Positions 1-8,031 are shown, counted from the stretch's first letter. The stretch: 64,000 nt of DNA from Haloactinomyces albus (GCF_031458135.1 NZ_JAVDXW010000001.1:4836001-4900000), one strand, 5' to 3'. The notes: generated by a model not told the origin, from the sequence alone. Translations and numbers: made by a program.

Positions 1-2
1 TC

Positions 3-218
3 TTCGAATCGAACATCGAAGACAGCGTGGGCAACCCGTCGCCGGTTGCCCGGACGGTCGGCCGGGGACAAGCCCTGGTTCTGCGTAACGGCCGTGCGTT
101 CGAGGCGACGTGGTCGCGGCCGAGGCCGGATGCTGCTACGACCTACACGCGATCCGGGCAGCCGATTCCGTTCGCACCGGGGCAAGTGTGGATCGTGCTC
201 GCCCCGTCCCAAGAGTGA
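3..218 (+). CDS. DUF3048 domain-containing protein, C-terminal fragment
   Basis: This is the 3' end of a gene whose start lies left of the window; the frame is open from base 3 and ends at TGA 216-218. The visible 71 residues carry the pattern of the DUF3048 C-terminal domain (YerB-like): a GxGxALVLRNG stretch, then a TWSRP motif, then a PFAPGQVWIVLAP ending. Proteins of this family are usually secreted or lipid-anchored, but the signal peptide region is outside the window and the function is unknown. An internal GTG at 27 is not a credible start because homology continues upstream of it. Confidence 0.8.
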   Translation, partial: FESNIEDSVGNPSPVARTVGRGQALVLRNGRAFEATWSRPRPDAATTYTRSGQPIPFAPGQVWIVLAPSQE

Positions 219-299
219 TCGCCGTGGTTCGTACCCGACGATGCACGGGCCGGGCCGCTGCTCTGACGTGATGTTCAGTGTCGCCGCGCTCGTGCCGGT

Positions 300-734
300 T
301 CACCCACGAATCAGGACCACGGAACACTGCGAGCGGCGAGCGCACCGGCGACTCACGGAGCCGCACCGGATGCGGAGAAGTCCTCGGCCCCGGTGACTGC
401 CGAGGACGAGAAGGTCCGCATTCCTGGCCGCGTCGAGTAACGCGGTCACGCTGTGGTCGTGCACGACGTCCTGGCGAACCACCAGTCGCCTGTCGAATCG
501 ATCGACGGTGGTTTCGATCGTGTCGGCGAGAATTTGGCGGGCGGGCAGTTCGAAATCCTCGGGGATCAGAATGCCGCCTTCCCAGCGGGCGAAGGCGGGA
601 TATTGCCATGCGATGACGGCGCGCACTACTCCATCGGTGAGTTTGGCGTGTTGCACAGCCCAGTGGAAAGCGGCCTTGGACGAGGGTGAACCGTCGACAC
701 CGACAACTATCGTGTACTCGCTGCCACTGTCCAT
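300..734 (-). CDS. Universal stress protein (UspA family)
   Basis: The protein has one Usp domain of about 144 residues. It begins with the YTIVVGVDGSPSSKAAFHWA nucleotide-binding strand and ends with the LLVLGSHRGRG and GSVSRRC...CSVVLIRG segments that form the ATP-binding G-2x-G-9x-G(S/T) region. The loop between them (GLLRIRCGSVS) is slightly degenerate compared with the family, so ATP binding is uncertain. The start at ATG 734 is preferred over the upstream in-frame codon because GAAGGG lies about 8 nt before it. Its product would be a soluble cytoplasmic stress-related protein. It is transcribed away from the aldehyde dehydrogenase gene, and no operon partner is visible. Confidence 0.85.
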   Translation of the reverse strand: MDSGSEYTIVVGVDGSPSSKAAFHWAVQHAKLTDGVVRAVIAWQYPAFARWEGGILIPEDFELPARQILADTIETTVDRFDRRLVVRQDVVHDHSVTALLDAARNADLLVLGSHRGRGLLRIRCGSVSRRCARRSQCSVVLIRG

Positions 735-1147
735 GGCGAGGCCCTTCGGTGGTGAGAGCAAGGTGCTTGATCACGGGCATGCCAGGGCAATACTTGCCCG
801 TGGTGTCCGGGTCGGTCCGGCGCTCTGACGGGGGCGCTGCGGCGTGTGGGTCTGGAAGATCGGCCTTGGCGTGATGTGGATCACCACGCCGTGTAGGTGT
901 ACCCGATCTTGCGCGGGCTTGTCCAGATGTGCTCTGCCGTCTCCGGCTTTGGTTGGCGTTGCGCTCCGACGTCGAACGAGATCGCTTGCGAAATGTTGGT
1001 GTACGACATACTGTATACACATCCTTCGAAAGCATCTCCAGGCATCGATCGTGTGCGTCGCCGACCGCCACCGCGGAATGATCGGCGTCCAGCCGACCGG
1101 CCGAAGACGACCGACAAGGCCTTTCGAGGCGTCAGGAGTTCTTTGCG
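735..1147. other. Intergenic region with divergent promoters
   Basis: This 413-bp gap separates the divergent usp and aldehyde dehydrogenase genes. Apart from one GntR-type operator at 1008-1023, I see no gene with a plausible ribosome binding site and no structured RNA. The bases around 990-1025 are locally AT-richer than the surroundings, as expected for a promoter. Confidence 0.5.
1008..1023 (+). promoter_or_regulatory. Operator site 1 of the ATACTGTATAC regulon
   Basis: The sequence reads ATACTGTATACACATC. The left half matches the consensus ATACTGTATACNGTAT exactly, and the right half is degraded. It lies 124 nt upstream of the aldehyde dehydrogenase start, the first gene of a two-gene unit. 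Eight related copies occur elsewhere in the window. Assignment to the GntR protein at 27139-27828 is inferred. Confidence 0.65.
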
Positions 1148-2689
1148 ATGACCAGAATTCTCAAGCCGGGAACGCAGTGGAGCCACGTCTACGCGCAATG
1201 CGTGCGCGTGGCTCCGGAGGCCTTCCACGAGGACCGGTTGCTCAACTACTGGGCAGGCCGGTGGCAGCGCGATGGCTCCTCGACGCCGGTCAGCTCGCCG
1301 GTCGACGGTTCCACGATCGCCGGGCCGCCGCGCCTGAACCGGGAAGAAGCCACGGCTGCGGTCCGTGCCGGTGTCGACGCGCACCGGTCCTGGCAGGACG
1401 TGCTGCTGACCACGCGCAGAGCCAAGGTCCACGCGGCACTCGACGAGATGCAGGAGCACCGTGACTTGCTGGCGCTGCTGCTGGTCTGGGAAATCGGCAA
1501 GCCGTGGCGAGCGGCGACCGCGGACGTCGATCGGTGCATCGACGGTGCCCGCTGGTATGCCGACGAGATCGATCCGATGCTGCAAGGACGAGGTCCCCTG
1601 CCGGGGCCGGTCAGCAACATCGCCAGTTGGAACTACCCGATGAGCGTGCTGATGCACGCCATGCTGGTCCAGGTGCTCGCGGGCAACGCGGCGATCGCGA
1701 AGGCTCCCAGTGACGGTGGCGTGAGTTGCCTGACGCTGGCCACCGCCTTGGCGGCCCGGCACGGGCTGCCGCTGACACTGATCAGCGGCAGCGGCTCGGA
1801 ACTGTCGGCACCGCTGGTGAGGTCCGCGGACATCGGCTGCCTGTCCTTCGTCGGTGGGCGCGATGTGGGCGGCCGACTCGCGGCCGAACTCGCCGACTCC
1901 AACAAGCGCCACATCCTCGAACAGGAGGGCCTCAACTGCTGGGGTGTCTGGGAATTCAGTGACTGGTCCATGCTCACCGGACAGATCCGCAAGGCCTTCG
2001 AGTACGGCAAGCAGCGATGTACCGCCTACCCGCGCTATGTCGTCCAGCGCGATCTGTTCGACCGGTTCCTCGACGCCTATCTGTCCGCGGTGGGGGAGGT
2101 GAGTTTCGGGCATCCGCTGGCGGTGGCCGCACCGGAGGATCCGCTGCCGGAACTGGATTTCGGCCCGTTGATCAACGATGCCAAGGCCAAGGAACTGAGC
2201 GATGTCGTCGACGACGCGATCTCGATGGGCGGAATACCTCTCCACCGAGGCTCGATGGATGACGGTTGGTTCCTGCCCGGCCAGCAGACGCTCTCCTACT
2301 TTCCGCCGATGTCCCTCCTGTCGCCGCCGTCCTCCTCGCCGTTGCACCACGCCGAACCGTTCGGCCCCGTGGACACGATCGTGCTGGTCGATACCGAAGC
2401 CGAACTGCTCGCCGCGATGAATGCCAGCAACGGGGCCCTGGTCGCATCCCTGGCCTGTGACGACGAGCCCACGGCCACGCGGCTGGCCGACGAGGTCCAG
2501 GCGTTCAAGGTCGGGATCAACCGGCCGCGCTCCCGTGGTGACCGCAACGAGGTCTTCGGCGGCCGAGGAGCGTCCTGGCGAGGCGCCTTCGTCGGTGGCG
2601 AGCTGCTCGTGCAGGCGGTGACCCAGGGGCCGCCGAACGAGCGGCCGTACGGAAACTTCCCGTCCTACTCCCTGTATCCACCGGCCTGA
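1148..2689 (+). CDS. Aldehyde dehydrogenase family protein
   Basis: This is a 513-residue NAD(P)-dependent aldehyde dehydrogenase superfamily member of normal length. The catalytic cysteine is Cys291 in GKQRCTA, the general base is probably Glu258 in LEQEGLN, and the nucleotide-binding loop is near GSGSE (residues 214-218). The usual EIFGP block near the C-terminus appears as HAEPFGPV. The start at ATG 1148 has AGGAG 9 nt upstream. It is followed 44 bp later by an acyl-CoA dehydrogenase gene and preceded by operator site 1, so it probably belongs to the C1/oxalate regulon. A role in glyoxylate or another short aldehyde's oxidation is possible but not shown; the active-site flanks diverge from well-known subfamilies, so I give no substrate. 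Confidence 0.85.
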   Translation: MTRILKPGTQWSHVYAQCVRVAPEAFHEDRLLNYWAGRWQRDGSSTPVSSPVDGSTIAGPPRLNREEATAAVRAGVDAHRSWQDVLLTTRRAKVHAALDEMQEHRDLLALLLVWEIGKPWRAATADVDRCIDGARWYADEIDPMLQGRGPLPGPVSNIASWNYPMSVLMHAMLVQVLAGNAAIAKAPSDGGVSCLTLATALAARHGLPLTLISGSGSELSAPLVRSADIGCLSFVGGRDVGGRLAAELADSNKRHILEQEGLNCWGVWEFSDWSMLTGQIRKAFEYGKQRCTAYPRYVVQRDLFDRFLDAYLSAVGEVSFGHPLAVAAPEDPLPELDFGPLINDAKAKELSDVVDDAISMGGIPLHRGSMDDGWFLPGQQTLSYFPPMSLLSPPSSSPLHHAEPFGPVDTIVLVDTEAELLAAMNASNGALVASLACDDEPTATRLADEVQAFKVGINRPRSRGDRNEVFGGRGASWRGAFVGGELLVQAVTQGPPNERPYGNFPSYSLYPPA

Positions 2690-2733
2690 CCGGTCGGTGG
2701 CATCGGTCTGCGCTTCTTCGAGGAGGTGGAGTC

Positions 2734-3873
2734 GTGAGCTACTCCGACGATCTTGCCCGCGTGATCCGCACGGTGATCGAACCCGCCGCGCGGCACGTGG
2801 ACGATCACGCGACGTTCCCCCGTGCTGCGGTCACCGCACTGGGACGGGCGGGCATTCTCGGGCTGACCGTCCCGGCGCGTTACGGCGGTGGCGGCAAGGG
2901 ATTGGCCGAGGCCGTGCACGTGCTCGAACAGGTGGGGCGCGCCTGTGGCTCCACGGCCGCAGTGCTGCAGGCGCACTTCGCCGCGACAGCGGTGCTGACC
3001 GAGTACGGTGCGCCCACGGTCCTCGAAGACATCGCGGCGGGACGCCACCTGGCGACGCCCGCGCTGTCGGAATTCGGCGAGCAGCAGCTTCTCGCGCCTG
3101 GCAGACCACCGTCGACACACGGGGGAGTGGTGGATCTGCACGCTCGCAAGAGTTGGGTGATCGCTGCCGGCGAGGCGGACAGCTACGTCTGGTCCAGCGG
3201 TGCCTTCGGCGGGAACGGTTCTTCGACTGTGTGGATGGTGCCCGCCGAAGCTCCCGGCCTGTGCGTGCCGGACACTCGAGATGGTGTCGGGCTTCGCGGA
3301 AGCAGTTCGGCGACGGTGACCGCCGACCCGGCACAGGTGCCCTCCTCGGCGATGCTGGGTGCGGACGGGGCAGGCACGGACATCGTGCAGGCCACCGTGC
3401 TGCCGTGGTCGCTGGCGCTGAACGCGGCCATGGCCCTGGGCTCGATGGAAGCCGTGATCCGGCGGTCGGTGGAGTGCGTGACCGGCCCGCAGCCGTCCTG
3501 GACTCGCTGGCAGACATCGCCCGCACACCAGATCGAGGTGCGGGCCGACGTGGCCCGGATGAAAGCCAAGGCACGCGTGGTGCGGGTGGCACTCAACGAT
3601 GCCGTACAGGCGGCAGTCTGGCGTGACGAGGACTTCTCGGTGCGACTGCTGGAAACGATGCCGACCGCGGCCGATGCTGCGGTACAGGTCGCCGAGCTGG
3701 GAATGAAGGTCTGCGGCCAATCCGCCTTCCGCAAGGACATCGGTATCGAGCGGCGTTTCCGGGACGCCCATACCGCCGGCTACGGCCACCTCACCACGGA
3801 CACGGTGCTGGACCTGCTGGGCCGCACCGCGTGCGGGATTCCCTGGCAGGACGGTGTGCTCGAAGCCGGTTGA
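2734..3873 (+). CDS. Acyl-CoA dehydrogenase family protein
   Basis: This 379-residue protein follows the acyl-CoA dehydrogenase layout: an N-terminal helical domain with GILGLTVPARYGGGG, a middle beta domain, and a C-terminal helical domain ending in GHLTTDTVLDLLGR. It would be a cytoplasmic FAD enzyme. The GTG start at 2734 has AGGAGG 7 nt upstream. The usual catalytic glutamate cannot be placed with confidence by eye, so its reaction (dehydrogenation or another flavin reaction) is open. It sits 44 bp behind the aldehyde dehydrogenase and the pair ends at a strong hairpin, indicating a two-gene operon under operator site 1. Confidence 0.8.
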   Translation: MSYSDDLARVIRTVIEPAARHVDDHATFPRAAVTALGRAGILGLTVPARYGGGGKGLAEAVHVLEQVGRACGSTAAVLQAHFAATAVLTEYGAPTVLEDIAAGRHLATPALSEFGEQQLLAPGRPPSTHGGVVDLHARKSWVIAAGEADSYVWSSGAFGGNGSSTVWMVPAEAPGLCVPDTRDGVGLRGSSSATVTADPAQVPSSAMLGADGAGTDIVQATVLPWSLALNAAMALGSMEAVIRRSVECVTGPQPSWTRWQTSPAHQIEVRADVARMKAKARVVRVALNDAVQAAVWRDEDFSVRLLETMPTAADAAVQVAELGMKVCGQSAFRKDIGIERRFRDAHTAGYGHLTTDTVLDLLGRTACGIPWQDGVLEAG

Positions 3874-3887
3874 CGGTGCCCGTACCC

Positions 3888-3922
3888 ATGCCCGCCCGGG
3901 CCGACCTCCCCCGGGCGGGCAT
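3888..3922 (+). terminator. Hairpin terminator after the acyl-CoA dehydrogenase gene
   Basis: A perfect 13-bp inverted repeat (ATGCCCGCCCGGG at 3888-3900, its complement at 3910-3922) with a 9-nt loop begins 15 nt after the stop codon. No T-run follows, which is common for GC-rich actinobacterial terminators. Confidence 0.7.
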
Positions 3923-3994
3923 GCCTCGTCTCCGTGGTCGAGGGATCCGCGCTTGCTCCGCTCACTGTCGGAGGTCCTGGCTACGGTCGCGGTC

Positions 3995-4432
3995 ATGGAA
4001 CGAGTGGATTATGCGGACACCTTCATCGCCGTCGCCGAGGACAGCCAGGCGACACAAGGGACAGTGCCTCCGCGCAAACCGGAAAACCCGTCGATTGCGG
4101 CGCGTAGCTATCGGTTGATCGCGGAGCACCCCTACAGGTTCACCTCCGGCGATGTGCTCTTCACCGTCTTCGCCGACCGTCAGGAGATTCCCGAGGAGGA
4201 ACGCGAGGCGGCCCGCACCGAGTTCTATGCCCAAAGCCGGGCTTGCCTGCGCTCGTCCGAGCTGGGGAAGCGCTACGGCTGGGGCATTCACGCCGATGCC
4301 CGTGGTCGCCTGGCTCTGTACGGCGTCGAAACCCCTGAGTACGCCGAGTTCGTCTCCGGCAGGCAGCGCAGCGACTCGGGGAAGTCGATCACGTTGACAG
4401 CGGCCATGCGCAGCTCGCGCAGCCGCTCTTGA
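3995..4432 (+). CDS. DUF6157 family protein
   Basis: The 145-residue product starts MERVDYADTFIAVAEDS and contains the family-like pieces GTVPP, SGDVLFTVFADR and GKRYGWGIHADARGRLALYGVE, ending in an arginine- and serine-rich tail after AMRSS. This matches a widespread small uncharacterised family (DUF6157). ATG 3995 is chosen because homology begins there; the longer open frame upstream has no family features. The ribosome binding site is weak. It is a single gene that converges on the zinc-finger gene at 4517. Its function is unknown. Confidence 0.75.
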   Translation: MERVDYADTFIAVAEDSQATQGTVPPRKPENPSIAARSYRLIAEHPYRFTSGDVLFTVFADRQEIPEEEREAARTEFYAQSRACLRSSELGKRYGWGIHADARGRLALYGVETPEYAEFVSGRQRSDSGKSITLTAAMRSSRSRS

Positions 4433-4433
4433 G

Positions 4434-4646
4434 TCAACTGCGCTCTCCCCGTGTGGGGCTCTCTGCGCGGCAGATGCAGTGATACAGCCCGCAGTGCGGG
4501 CAACGCTCGGGCCGGTTCATGAAGCACTCCCCGATGTGCGCTCGCCATCGTGCTCGGCAACGAGCGCAGACCAACAGTGCGGACAGGTTGGAATCATAAT
4601 CCAGTCCATCTCGCTGGGCTGAGCCATCGGTACCCGGACACCGCAC
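4434..4646 (-). CDS. Possible overlapping small cysteine-rich ORF
   Basis: This 70-codon frame overlaps the 3' half of the zinc-finger gene in another frame and runs beyond its end. It has a cysteine pattern (CARC, GEC, CPHCGLYHCIC) that could bind zinc. No good ribosome binding site is visible and the overlap is large, so it may be fortuitous. It could also be a frameshifted extension or a separate short gene beginning at an internal ATG (MNRPERCPHCG). Confidence 0.3.
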   Translation of the reverse strand: MRCPGTDGSAQRDGLDYDSNLSALLVCARCRARWRAHIGECFMNRPERCPHCGLYHCICRAESPTRGERS

Positions 4647-4771
4647 ACGGTCTCGCCGGAACGCCTCCCATCCCAGCGGCGAGCGCCGCGGAAGGCGTGC
4701 CGCTTCTGTTCCGATGACGGGATCGGCATCCAGAAGTGACTCTCCTCGCTCGTCTTGAACACGTAGTCCAC
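4517..4771 (-). CDS. Small zinc-finger protein of the actinomycete type
   Basis: The 84-residue protein resembles short actinomycete zinc-finger proteins: a RHAFRG segment, then TVCG, then a WIMIPTCPHCWSALV core with paired cysteines. The GTG at 4771 is the start because AGGAGG lies 7 nt upstream. It is transcribed away from the MerR-like gene at 4889 across an AT-rich spacer with repeated AAGCAA elements. A second member of this general type lies at 40794-41015. The cellular role is unknown. Confidence 0.65.
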   Translation of the reverse strand: MDYVFKTSEESHFWMPIPSSEQKRHAFRGARRWDGRRSGETVCGVRVPMAQPSEMDWIMIPTCPHCWSALVAEHDGERTSGSAS

Positions 4772-4796
4772 GCTAGGTCCTCCTATCTTGCAAATC

Positions 4797-4820
4797 AAGC
4801 AAAGCTTGCTATGTAAGCAA
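4797..4820. promoter_or_regulatory. Putative operator with AAGCAA/TTGCT half-sites
   Basis: In the AT-rich spacer between two divergent small genes, AGCAA (4798-4802) and TTGCT (4806-4810) form a small inverted repeat, and AAGCAA recurs at 4815-4820. Such arrangements often bind the adjacent MerR-like regulator. This is inferred from position and symmetry only. Confidence 0.4.
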
Positions 4821-4888
4821 CCATAGCTTTTCTCGCAAACCTCGTTAAGTCAGCAGCGGTAGCAAGTCAAAAATCCTACGATCGGGCC

Positions 4889-5077
4889 ATGTCCGGGGAT
4901 CGGTTGCTGACGAGCGGTCAGCTCGCGAAAGAACTAGGGCTCTCGCACCGGTCCGTGTCGCACTATGCCCAGACTGGGCAACTGGAACCCGCTCTTGTCA
5001 CGCCTGGCGGTCATTACCGGTGGGACGTCGACGATGTACGGCGTCAGCTCCGGGAGATGCGGGAGCGGAACGCATAA
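4889..5077 (+). CDS. MerR-like / excisionase-type helix-turn-helix protein
   Basis: This 62-residue protein is a stand-alone winged helix-turn-helix: LTSGQLAKELGLSHRSVSHYAQTG followed by a wing with PGGHYRWDVDDVRRQL. It resembles BldC-type developmental regulators and phage or plasmid excisionases, with no effector domain. The ATG at 4889 follows an AT-rich promoter region. Its divergent neighbour is a small zinc-finger gene, so it may regulate that gene and itself. No integrase is visible, so a mobile-element origin cannot be shown. Confidence 0.75.
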   Translation: MSGDRLLTSGQLAKELGLSHRSVSHYAQTGQLEPALVTPGGHYRWDVDDVRRQLREMRERNA

Positions 5078-5156
5078 TCGTTCTCAAGGTCCGATGAGAG
5101 CGTCACGCACGGCCGGTCATGGCCTGGCCTGAAAATGTCCCCAGGGCACGAGAAGA

Positions 5157-5175
5157 CCCCCAGATCAACTGGGGG
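5157..5175 (+). terminator. Short hairpin terminator
   Basis: CCCCCAG (5157-5163) and CTGGGGG (5169-5175) form a perfect 7-bp stem with a 5-nt loop, about 80 nt after the MerR-like gene. It is probably its terminator. Confidence 0.55.
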
Positions 5176-5736
5176 CCAACCGTGCTACATTCATTCCGCC
5201 AAGATATGAAATAAGCGCGTGTCAACGTAGCACGGAATACGCTCCCGCCTGAGCCGCTCCAGGCAGGCTGAGGGGCAGGGATAAGTCCGGGCCACGGTTC
5301 GCAGCCGTGCGGGTCCCGGTCAGAGCGGGTGAAGTACGAGCGTCGCAGCGTCTGGCGTAGGTAGCCCGGTTCAGCGGTCTTGGAAGAGTGCGACGCGAGC
5401 TGGACGGCTCCCACCGTCCTGACCCCGGCTGGCACGGAGTAATGCCCGTGCGTGGATATATTCACCCCTGAGGTTCGTGACCCGCACAGATGTGCATCGA
5501 TTGCGAACCCGGGGGACACCCATGTGCTCACCCTGGCACCGTTGGTTCCCGGTCTGCAGCGGTACCGGTTGGTAGTTTCACAGAGCAGTGCTGGGCACGT
5601 TGCTTGCCCTCCCGGATTACGCCGCGCAAGTTAAGCAGGTAACCACCGACCGCGCGCACACGCGTGAGCGGATCGAGCTTGTCGATCGAGGCGAGGCCGT
5701 CCCGGGATGGGGACGGCTTCGCCCGGACGTGCTGCG
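5176..5736. other. Gene-poor stretch with a distant inverted repeat
   Basis: Between the hairpin at 5157 and the flavoprotein end at 5737 I find no frame with both a ribosome binding site and recognisable protein features. CCGTGCTAC (5180-5188) and GTAGCACGG (5227-5235) form a perfect 9-bp inverted repeat 38 nt apart. The rest may be decayed coding sequence or an unrecognised RNA; I cannot decide between these. Confidence 0.35.
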
Positions 5737-6696
5737 TCATGCTCGGGAGAACACCGCCTCGGTCGTGCGGCAGTCGGTGACGGCCTGGTCGATGTCCTGC
5801 GCCAGCAGGTAGTGGTTGATCGCGACGGCGGCGGTCGATCCGGCGGCGGCAGCGTTGATCAGCTGAGCCGGGTTGTCCACGACGTTGCCCGCCGCCCACA
5901 CCCCGGGCACGCTGGTGTGGCCCGAGGGATCGACGGTCACCCAACCGTTCTCGCCGACCGCGCATCCCAGGCCGGTGAGCAGTTCGTCGTGTGGCATGAA
6001 GCGAGGCCCGACGAACACCGCTTCCCGAGGCACGACCCGGCCGTCGGCGAGTTCCACACCGGAGAGACGGTCCTCGTCGGCCACGAGCCGTGCCACCTCT
6101 TCGTCGATGATGCGGATTCCGCGGGCGGTCAGCCGCTCGCGTTCCTCGTCGGTCAGGGTGATTCGGTGAGGAAAGAACGCCACGTCGTCCGACCACTGCC
6201 GTACCAGCTGCGCCTGGTGCAGGGTGAACGGTCGATTGTCGCCGCCCAGCACGGCGATCGGTGCGTCGCGCACCTCGTATCCGTGGCAGTACGGGCAGTG
6301 CAGTACGTCGATGCCCCACCGTCGGCGCACACCGGGGATATCGGGCAGTTCATCCCGCAGCCCGGTGGCCACCAGCACCGCGCGCGTGGTCAGCTCCGCT
6401 CCGCCGGCCAGACGTACGAGGAAACCGTGCTCGCCGGCGTGCTCGATCTCCTGCACCCGGTCTTCGATCACCTCGCCGCTGTATCCGGCTATCTCCTCCC
6501 GGCCCGCTGCGAGCAGCTCTGCCGGGGCAGTCCCGTCCCGGGACAGGAAGCCGTGCAGATGTTCCGCCGGGGCGTTGCGGGGTTCGCCGGCATCGATCAT
6601 CGCCACTCGGCGGCGGGATCGGGCCGCCATCATCGTGGCGCTCAGTCCGGCCGCGCCTCCTCCTATGGCGACCACATCGTATTTCGGCATGTCCAT
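5737..6696 (-). CDS. Thioredoxin-reductase-like FAD/NAD(P) oxidoreductase
   Basis: The 319-residue protein has an N-terminal FAD-binding GGGAAGLSA motif, a VLVATGLRDELPDIPG segment, the redox pair in CPYC followed by HGYE, a second nucleotide-binding LGGDN, and a C-terminal GVWAAGN block. This is the layout of low-molecular-weight thioredoxin reductases. Many actinobacterial relatives lack a dedicated thioredoxin partner and their substrate is unknown; none is encoded next to it here. ATG 6696 is preferred because AGGGA lies about 7 nt upstream. It would act in the cytoplasm. Confidence 0.8.
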   Translation of the reverse strand: MDMPKYDVVAIGGGAAGLSATMMAARSRRRVAMIDAGEPRNAPAEHLHGFLSRDGTAPAELLAAGREEIAGYSGEVIEDRVQEIEHAGEHGFLVRLAGGAELTTRAVLVATGLRDELPDIPGVRRRWGIDVLHCPYCHGYEVRDAPIAVLGGDNRPFTLHQAQLVRQWSDDVAFFPHRITLTDEERERLTARGIRIIDEEVARLVADEDRLSGVELADGRVVPREAVFVGPRFMPHDELLTGLGCAVGENGWVTVDPSGHTSVPGVWAAGNVVDNPAQLINAAAAGSTAAVAINHYLLAQDIDQAVTDCRTTEAVFSRA

Positions 6697-6911
6697 TGCG
6701 ATTCCCTTCACGGCAGTGCCCGCGCCGATCGATGCGCAGGCTGTGGCACGGATGCGGCTGATGCTGGATCCGGCGCACGAGATCCGGGCTCGTGATCCGG
6801 CGCAGTGGGAGGTCGGGGATTGCTCGCTGCTGTCGCTACCGGGCAGTGGCCGAGTGCCGCCCGTTCAGCCGGGCATGATCATATCGCGCCGTCGCCACCG
6901 GAATTGCGCGT

Positions 6912-8012
6912 TCAGGTGAGTAGCGACAGAAAGCCGGCACCGAGCAGGCCGCTGACGGCCACGGCTCCTGCCATCGCCCAGGCCACTCGCCAGGACAGTG
7001 CTCGGCCGAGCATCACCACCGAGGCCGCGCTCACGGCGGGCAAGGTGATCAGCAACGCTCCGATCGTGCCCGCGCCCGCGCCGACGGTAAGGAGGCCGAG
7101 CAGGATCGGGATCTCCCCGGCTGTGGGAATGACGACCAGGGTTCCGGCGACGGCGGCGATCACCACGATCAGCGGCCCCCAGCCCAACGCGCCCTGGCCC
7201 AGCGGGAAGAGCCAGCCCCGCAGCGCGCCCAGGGCGAAGACGACGGCGAAGTACTCGGGGACGAGCAGCAGGGACAGCTTGGTGAGCCTGCCGAGGAACT
7301 GCCGTGTCATCTCCTTCGGCGTGCCGGGTTCGGCGGGAGGTGCCGGTGCTGGTGGGGATGCTGTCTCGTCCGGGGCCGTCTCGATGGGGGCGGCCGCCGG
7401 GCTGAACAACCGGGCCACCAGCGTGCTGAACCAGAAGACGAGCACCGCCCCGACCACCAGTCGCGTCGCGAACCACTGCCAGGGCGCGATCAGGAGGAGA
7501 AACGCCAGCACGGCCGGATTGAGGACGGGATTGCCGACCCAGTAGGCCAGCAGCGCGGAGCGCTGAACGCCCTGCCGCCGCAAGGTCGCCACGAGCGGGG
7601 CGGTGCAGCAGGTGCACATCATGCTCGGCAGGGACAGCAGCCCGCCCGTCAGCGAGCCCGCGGCCTTCGATCGGTTGCCGAACAGGCGTGGCAGTCGGCG
7701 CCGCGACACCAGGACATCCAACAGCGCGGCGACCACCAGGGCCACCACCAGCGCAGGCCACACCGCCGCCATGTAGGTGACGGTGAAGTCCCATCCTGCG
7801 CGCCAGCTCGGTGGGGCACCCGCGGCCCCCGCCGAATCGAGGATCGAGGTGGAGGCGGGCTGCTGCTGTGCCCACAGGTCTCGGACCCTGGCCGCGTAGG
7901 GCCACCACTTGGCCCAGGTGAGCCCGAGGGCGGTGATGCCGAAAAAGATCGCCAGCCGCACCGCGGTGCTGCTGCGCACCGGCACTCGCGACGGTTCGAC
8001 GGAAGAGTACAT
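6912..8012 (-). CDS. YraQ/DUF318-type permease
   Basis: This 366-residue integral membrane protein has about eight to ten hydrophobic segments. It carries the family block SMMCTCCTAPLVATLRRQGV followed by ALLAYWVGNPVLNPAVL in the first half and a matching VIPTAGEIPI block in the second half, separated by a proline/alanine-rich cytoplasmic loop. This fits the YraQ (DUF318, ArsP-related) permeases, whose substrates are mostly unknown. An 18-bp perfect palindrome (8014-8031) abuts the start codon, leaving no room for a Shine-Dalgarno sequence; the mRNA may be leaderless. Its membership in the oxalate/formate regulon is inferred from that operator. Confidence 0.8.
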   Translation of the reverse strand: MYSSVEPSRVPVRSSTAVRLAIFFGITALGLTWAKWWPYAARVRDLWAQQQPASTSILDSAGAAGAPPSWRAGWDFTVTYMAAVWPALVVALVVAALLDVLVSRRRLPRLFGNRSKAAGSLTGGLLSLPSMMCTCCTAPLVATLRRQGVQRSALLAYWVGNPVLNPAVLAFLLLIAPWQWFATRLVVGAVLVFWFSTLVARLFSPAAAPIETAPDETASPPAPAPPAEPGTPKEMTRQFLGRLTKLSLLLVPEYFAVVFALGALRGWLFPLGQGALGWGPLIVVIAAVAGTLVVIPTAGEIPILLGLLTVGAGAGTIGALLITLPAVSAASVVMLGRALSWRVAWAMAGAVAVSGLLGAGFLSLLT

Positions 8013-8013
8013 A

Positions 8014-8031
8014 AATACGGTATACCGTATT
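8014..8031 (-). promoter_or_regulatory. Operator site 2: perfect 18-bp palindrome
   Basis: AATACGGTATACCGTATT is a perfect palindrome and the most symmetric of the nine sites. It ends two bases before the ATG of the YraQ-type permease, so a bound regulator would cover the promoter and start codon. Confidence 0.75.

Noticed and set aside
881-2350. 489-codon minus-strand frame opposite the aldehyde dehydrogenase gene
   Set aside because: It covers the aldehyde dehydrogenase promoter and coding strand in antisense and lacks a ribosome binding site.
5452-5812. Small plus-strand frames in the gene-poor region
   Set aside because: None has a good ribosome binding site or a recognisable domain, and the last one overlaps the flavoprotein gene.
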